Shown: positions 63,162 through 64,000 of the stretch, one piece after another
How positions within the stretch are numbered: the first letter of the stretch is position 1
Layout: the number at the start of each line of letters is the position of its first letter
DNA from: CAWBBA01 sp963729795
GTDB taxonomy: Bacteria > Desulfobacterota > Desulfomonilia > Desulfomonilales > Desulfomonilaceae
Assembly (NCBI GenBank): GCA_963729795.1
Contig: CAVSPC010000016.1
Location: forward strand, 248,001 to 312,000
Direction of reading: 5' to 3'
DNA: 64,000 nt
The notes under the pieces: generated by a model
Databases searched by the model: none
What the model was told of the DNA's origin: nothing
What the model saw: only the letters and a program-made list of their open reading frames with translations
Program-made: the position numbers and the translations under genes

Positions 63162-63986
63162 ATGGGCATAAAGAAATACAAGCCGACATCTCCCGGCATC
63201 AGGTTCCAAACAGGGTTGACTTTCGAGGAGGTAACTGCTCGCAAACCCCTCAAGACTCTGGTGCAAGGAACTCACAAGACAGGCGGCCGAAACAATAACG
63301 GCAGAATAACTGTCAGACATCGCGGCGGGGGACACAAACGGCTGTTCCGCGTCATTGATTTCAAGAGAGACAAGAGTGACGTACCCGGCAAAGTAGTCGA
63401 CGTGCAGTACGACCCCAATCGAAGTGCTCGTCTGGCCCTAATCAGCTACGCGGACGGGGATAAACGTTACATTCTGTGGCCTCAAGGAGTGAAGGTTGGA
63501 GACTCCGTGGTTGCCGGCGATCGGGTGGACATTAAACCCGGCAACTGTCTGCCGCTGAAAAATATCCCCTTGGGGACTATGGTTCACAATGTCGAGATGA
63601 AAATCGGCAAAGGCGGCCAGGTCATACGTTCCGCGGGGACTTACGGCCAGTTGATGGCCAAAGAAAAAGGGTATGTCCAGCTAAAGCTCCCATCGGGTGA
63701 GGTCCGCATGGTCCTGGACCGTTGCCGTGCGACCGTAGGTCAGGTGGGCAACCTGGATCATGAAAACGTTTCGTTGGGGAAAGCGGGCCGGACTCGGCTT
63801 TTAGGCCGTCGCCCCAAAGTCCGTGGCGTCGTGATGAATCCGGTTGATCATCCCCACGGCGGCGGCGAGGGTCGGACCTCCGGCGGGCGCCATCCGGTCA
63901 CTCCATGGGGAGTCCCGACCAAAGGGTACAAGACCCGTAAGCGAGGCAAGACCTCCGACAGATTCATCCTTAAACGAAGGAAGTGA
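63162..63986 (+). CDS. rplB: 50S ribosomal protein L2
   Basis: 274 residues: the N-terminal RHRGGGHKRLFRVIDFKRDK block and the C-terminal NPVDHPHGGGEGR motif with the conserved His near the peptidyl transferase centre. 90 nt after rplW. Confidence 0.98.
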   Translation: MGIKKYKPTSPGIRFQTGLTFEEVTARKPLKTLVQGTHKTGGRNNNGRITVRHRGGGHKRLFRVIDFKRDKSDVPGKVVDVQYDPNRSARLALISYADGDKRYILWPQGVKVGDSVVAGDRVDIKPGNCLPLKNIPLGTMVHNVEMKIGKGGQVIRSAGTYGQLMAKEKGYVQLKLPSGEVRMVLDRCRATVGQVGNLDHENVSLGKAGRTRLLGRRPKVRGVVMNPVDHPHGGGEGRTSGGRHPVTPWGVPTKGYKTRKRGKTSDRFILKRRK

Positions 63987-63991
63987 TTGCA

Positions 63992-64000
63992 ATGCCCCGT
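63992..64000 (+). CDS. rpsS: 30S ribosomal protein S19, first three codons
   Basis: ATG CCC CGT (Met-Pro-Arg) right after the rplB stop, where rpsS always follows rplB in the S10 operon. Only three codons are in the window, so the call rests on context. Confidence 0.7.

Overview
The window looks like a chromosomal core segment from an anaerobic Desulfobacterota (former Deltaproteobacteria) bacterium, perhaps near Desulfomonile or Syntrophobacter. This is inference from gene content: an IspH-UbiA fusion, a DVU0772-like protein, an enlarged RpoC trigger-loop insert, a polyferredoxin, and the gene order tRNAs-tuf-rpmG-trnW-secE-nusG-rplKAJL-rpoBC-rpsLG-fusA-tuf-rpsJ-rplCDWB. No rRNA, CRISPR array, insertion sequence or prophage was seen.

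Positions 1-14272 hold an aromatic amino acid supercluster. On the minus strand an operon runs aroF-tyrA-aroA-aroE-aroC, with the last three junctions overlapping by 7-8 nt; aroC runs off the left edge. Divergent from it on the plus strand are pheA, aroQ and trpEGDCFBA. Two unannotated attenuators stand out. Upstream of aroF is a 24-codon leader peptide with the run Tyr-Phe-Trp-Trp-Tyr-Tyr-Phe (all three end products), followed by mutually exclusive antiterminator and terminator hairpins. Upstream of trpE is a 21-codon leader with Trp-Trp-Trp-Cys-Trp and the same logic.

Positions 14273-41691 are mixed: a ferric-reductase-like membrane protein, a four-cluster ferredoxin, an Nfu scaffold, a DVU0772-like protein, an SCP2-E1alpha-E1beta fusion with an SDR, secreted and TPR proteins, an acyl-CoA ligase-like protein with a degenerate P-loop, a PilS/PilR-like two-component pair, PyrF-like and dUTPase-like proteins, an outer-membrane factor/membrane-fusion pair with a GT21-like glycosyltransferase, FtsH, a MobA-like nucleotidyltransferase and the IspH-UbiA fusion.

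Positions 41692-64000 are the translation/transcription block: five tRNAs, two near-identical tuf genes within a 1225-bp duplicated segment, rpmG, secE, nusG, L11-L1-L10-L12, rpoB, rpoC, the str operon and the start of the S10 operon, ending three codons into rpsS.

Four genes (aroF, trpD, the PilS-like kinase with two sites, and the DVU0772-like gene) are interrupted by five frameshifts. Each is explained by exactly one extra base and none by a missing base. This suggests insertion-type sequence errors, though real mutations or recoding cannot be excluded from sequence alone.
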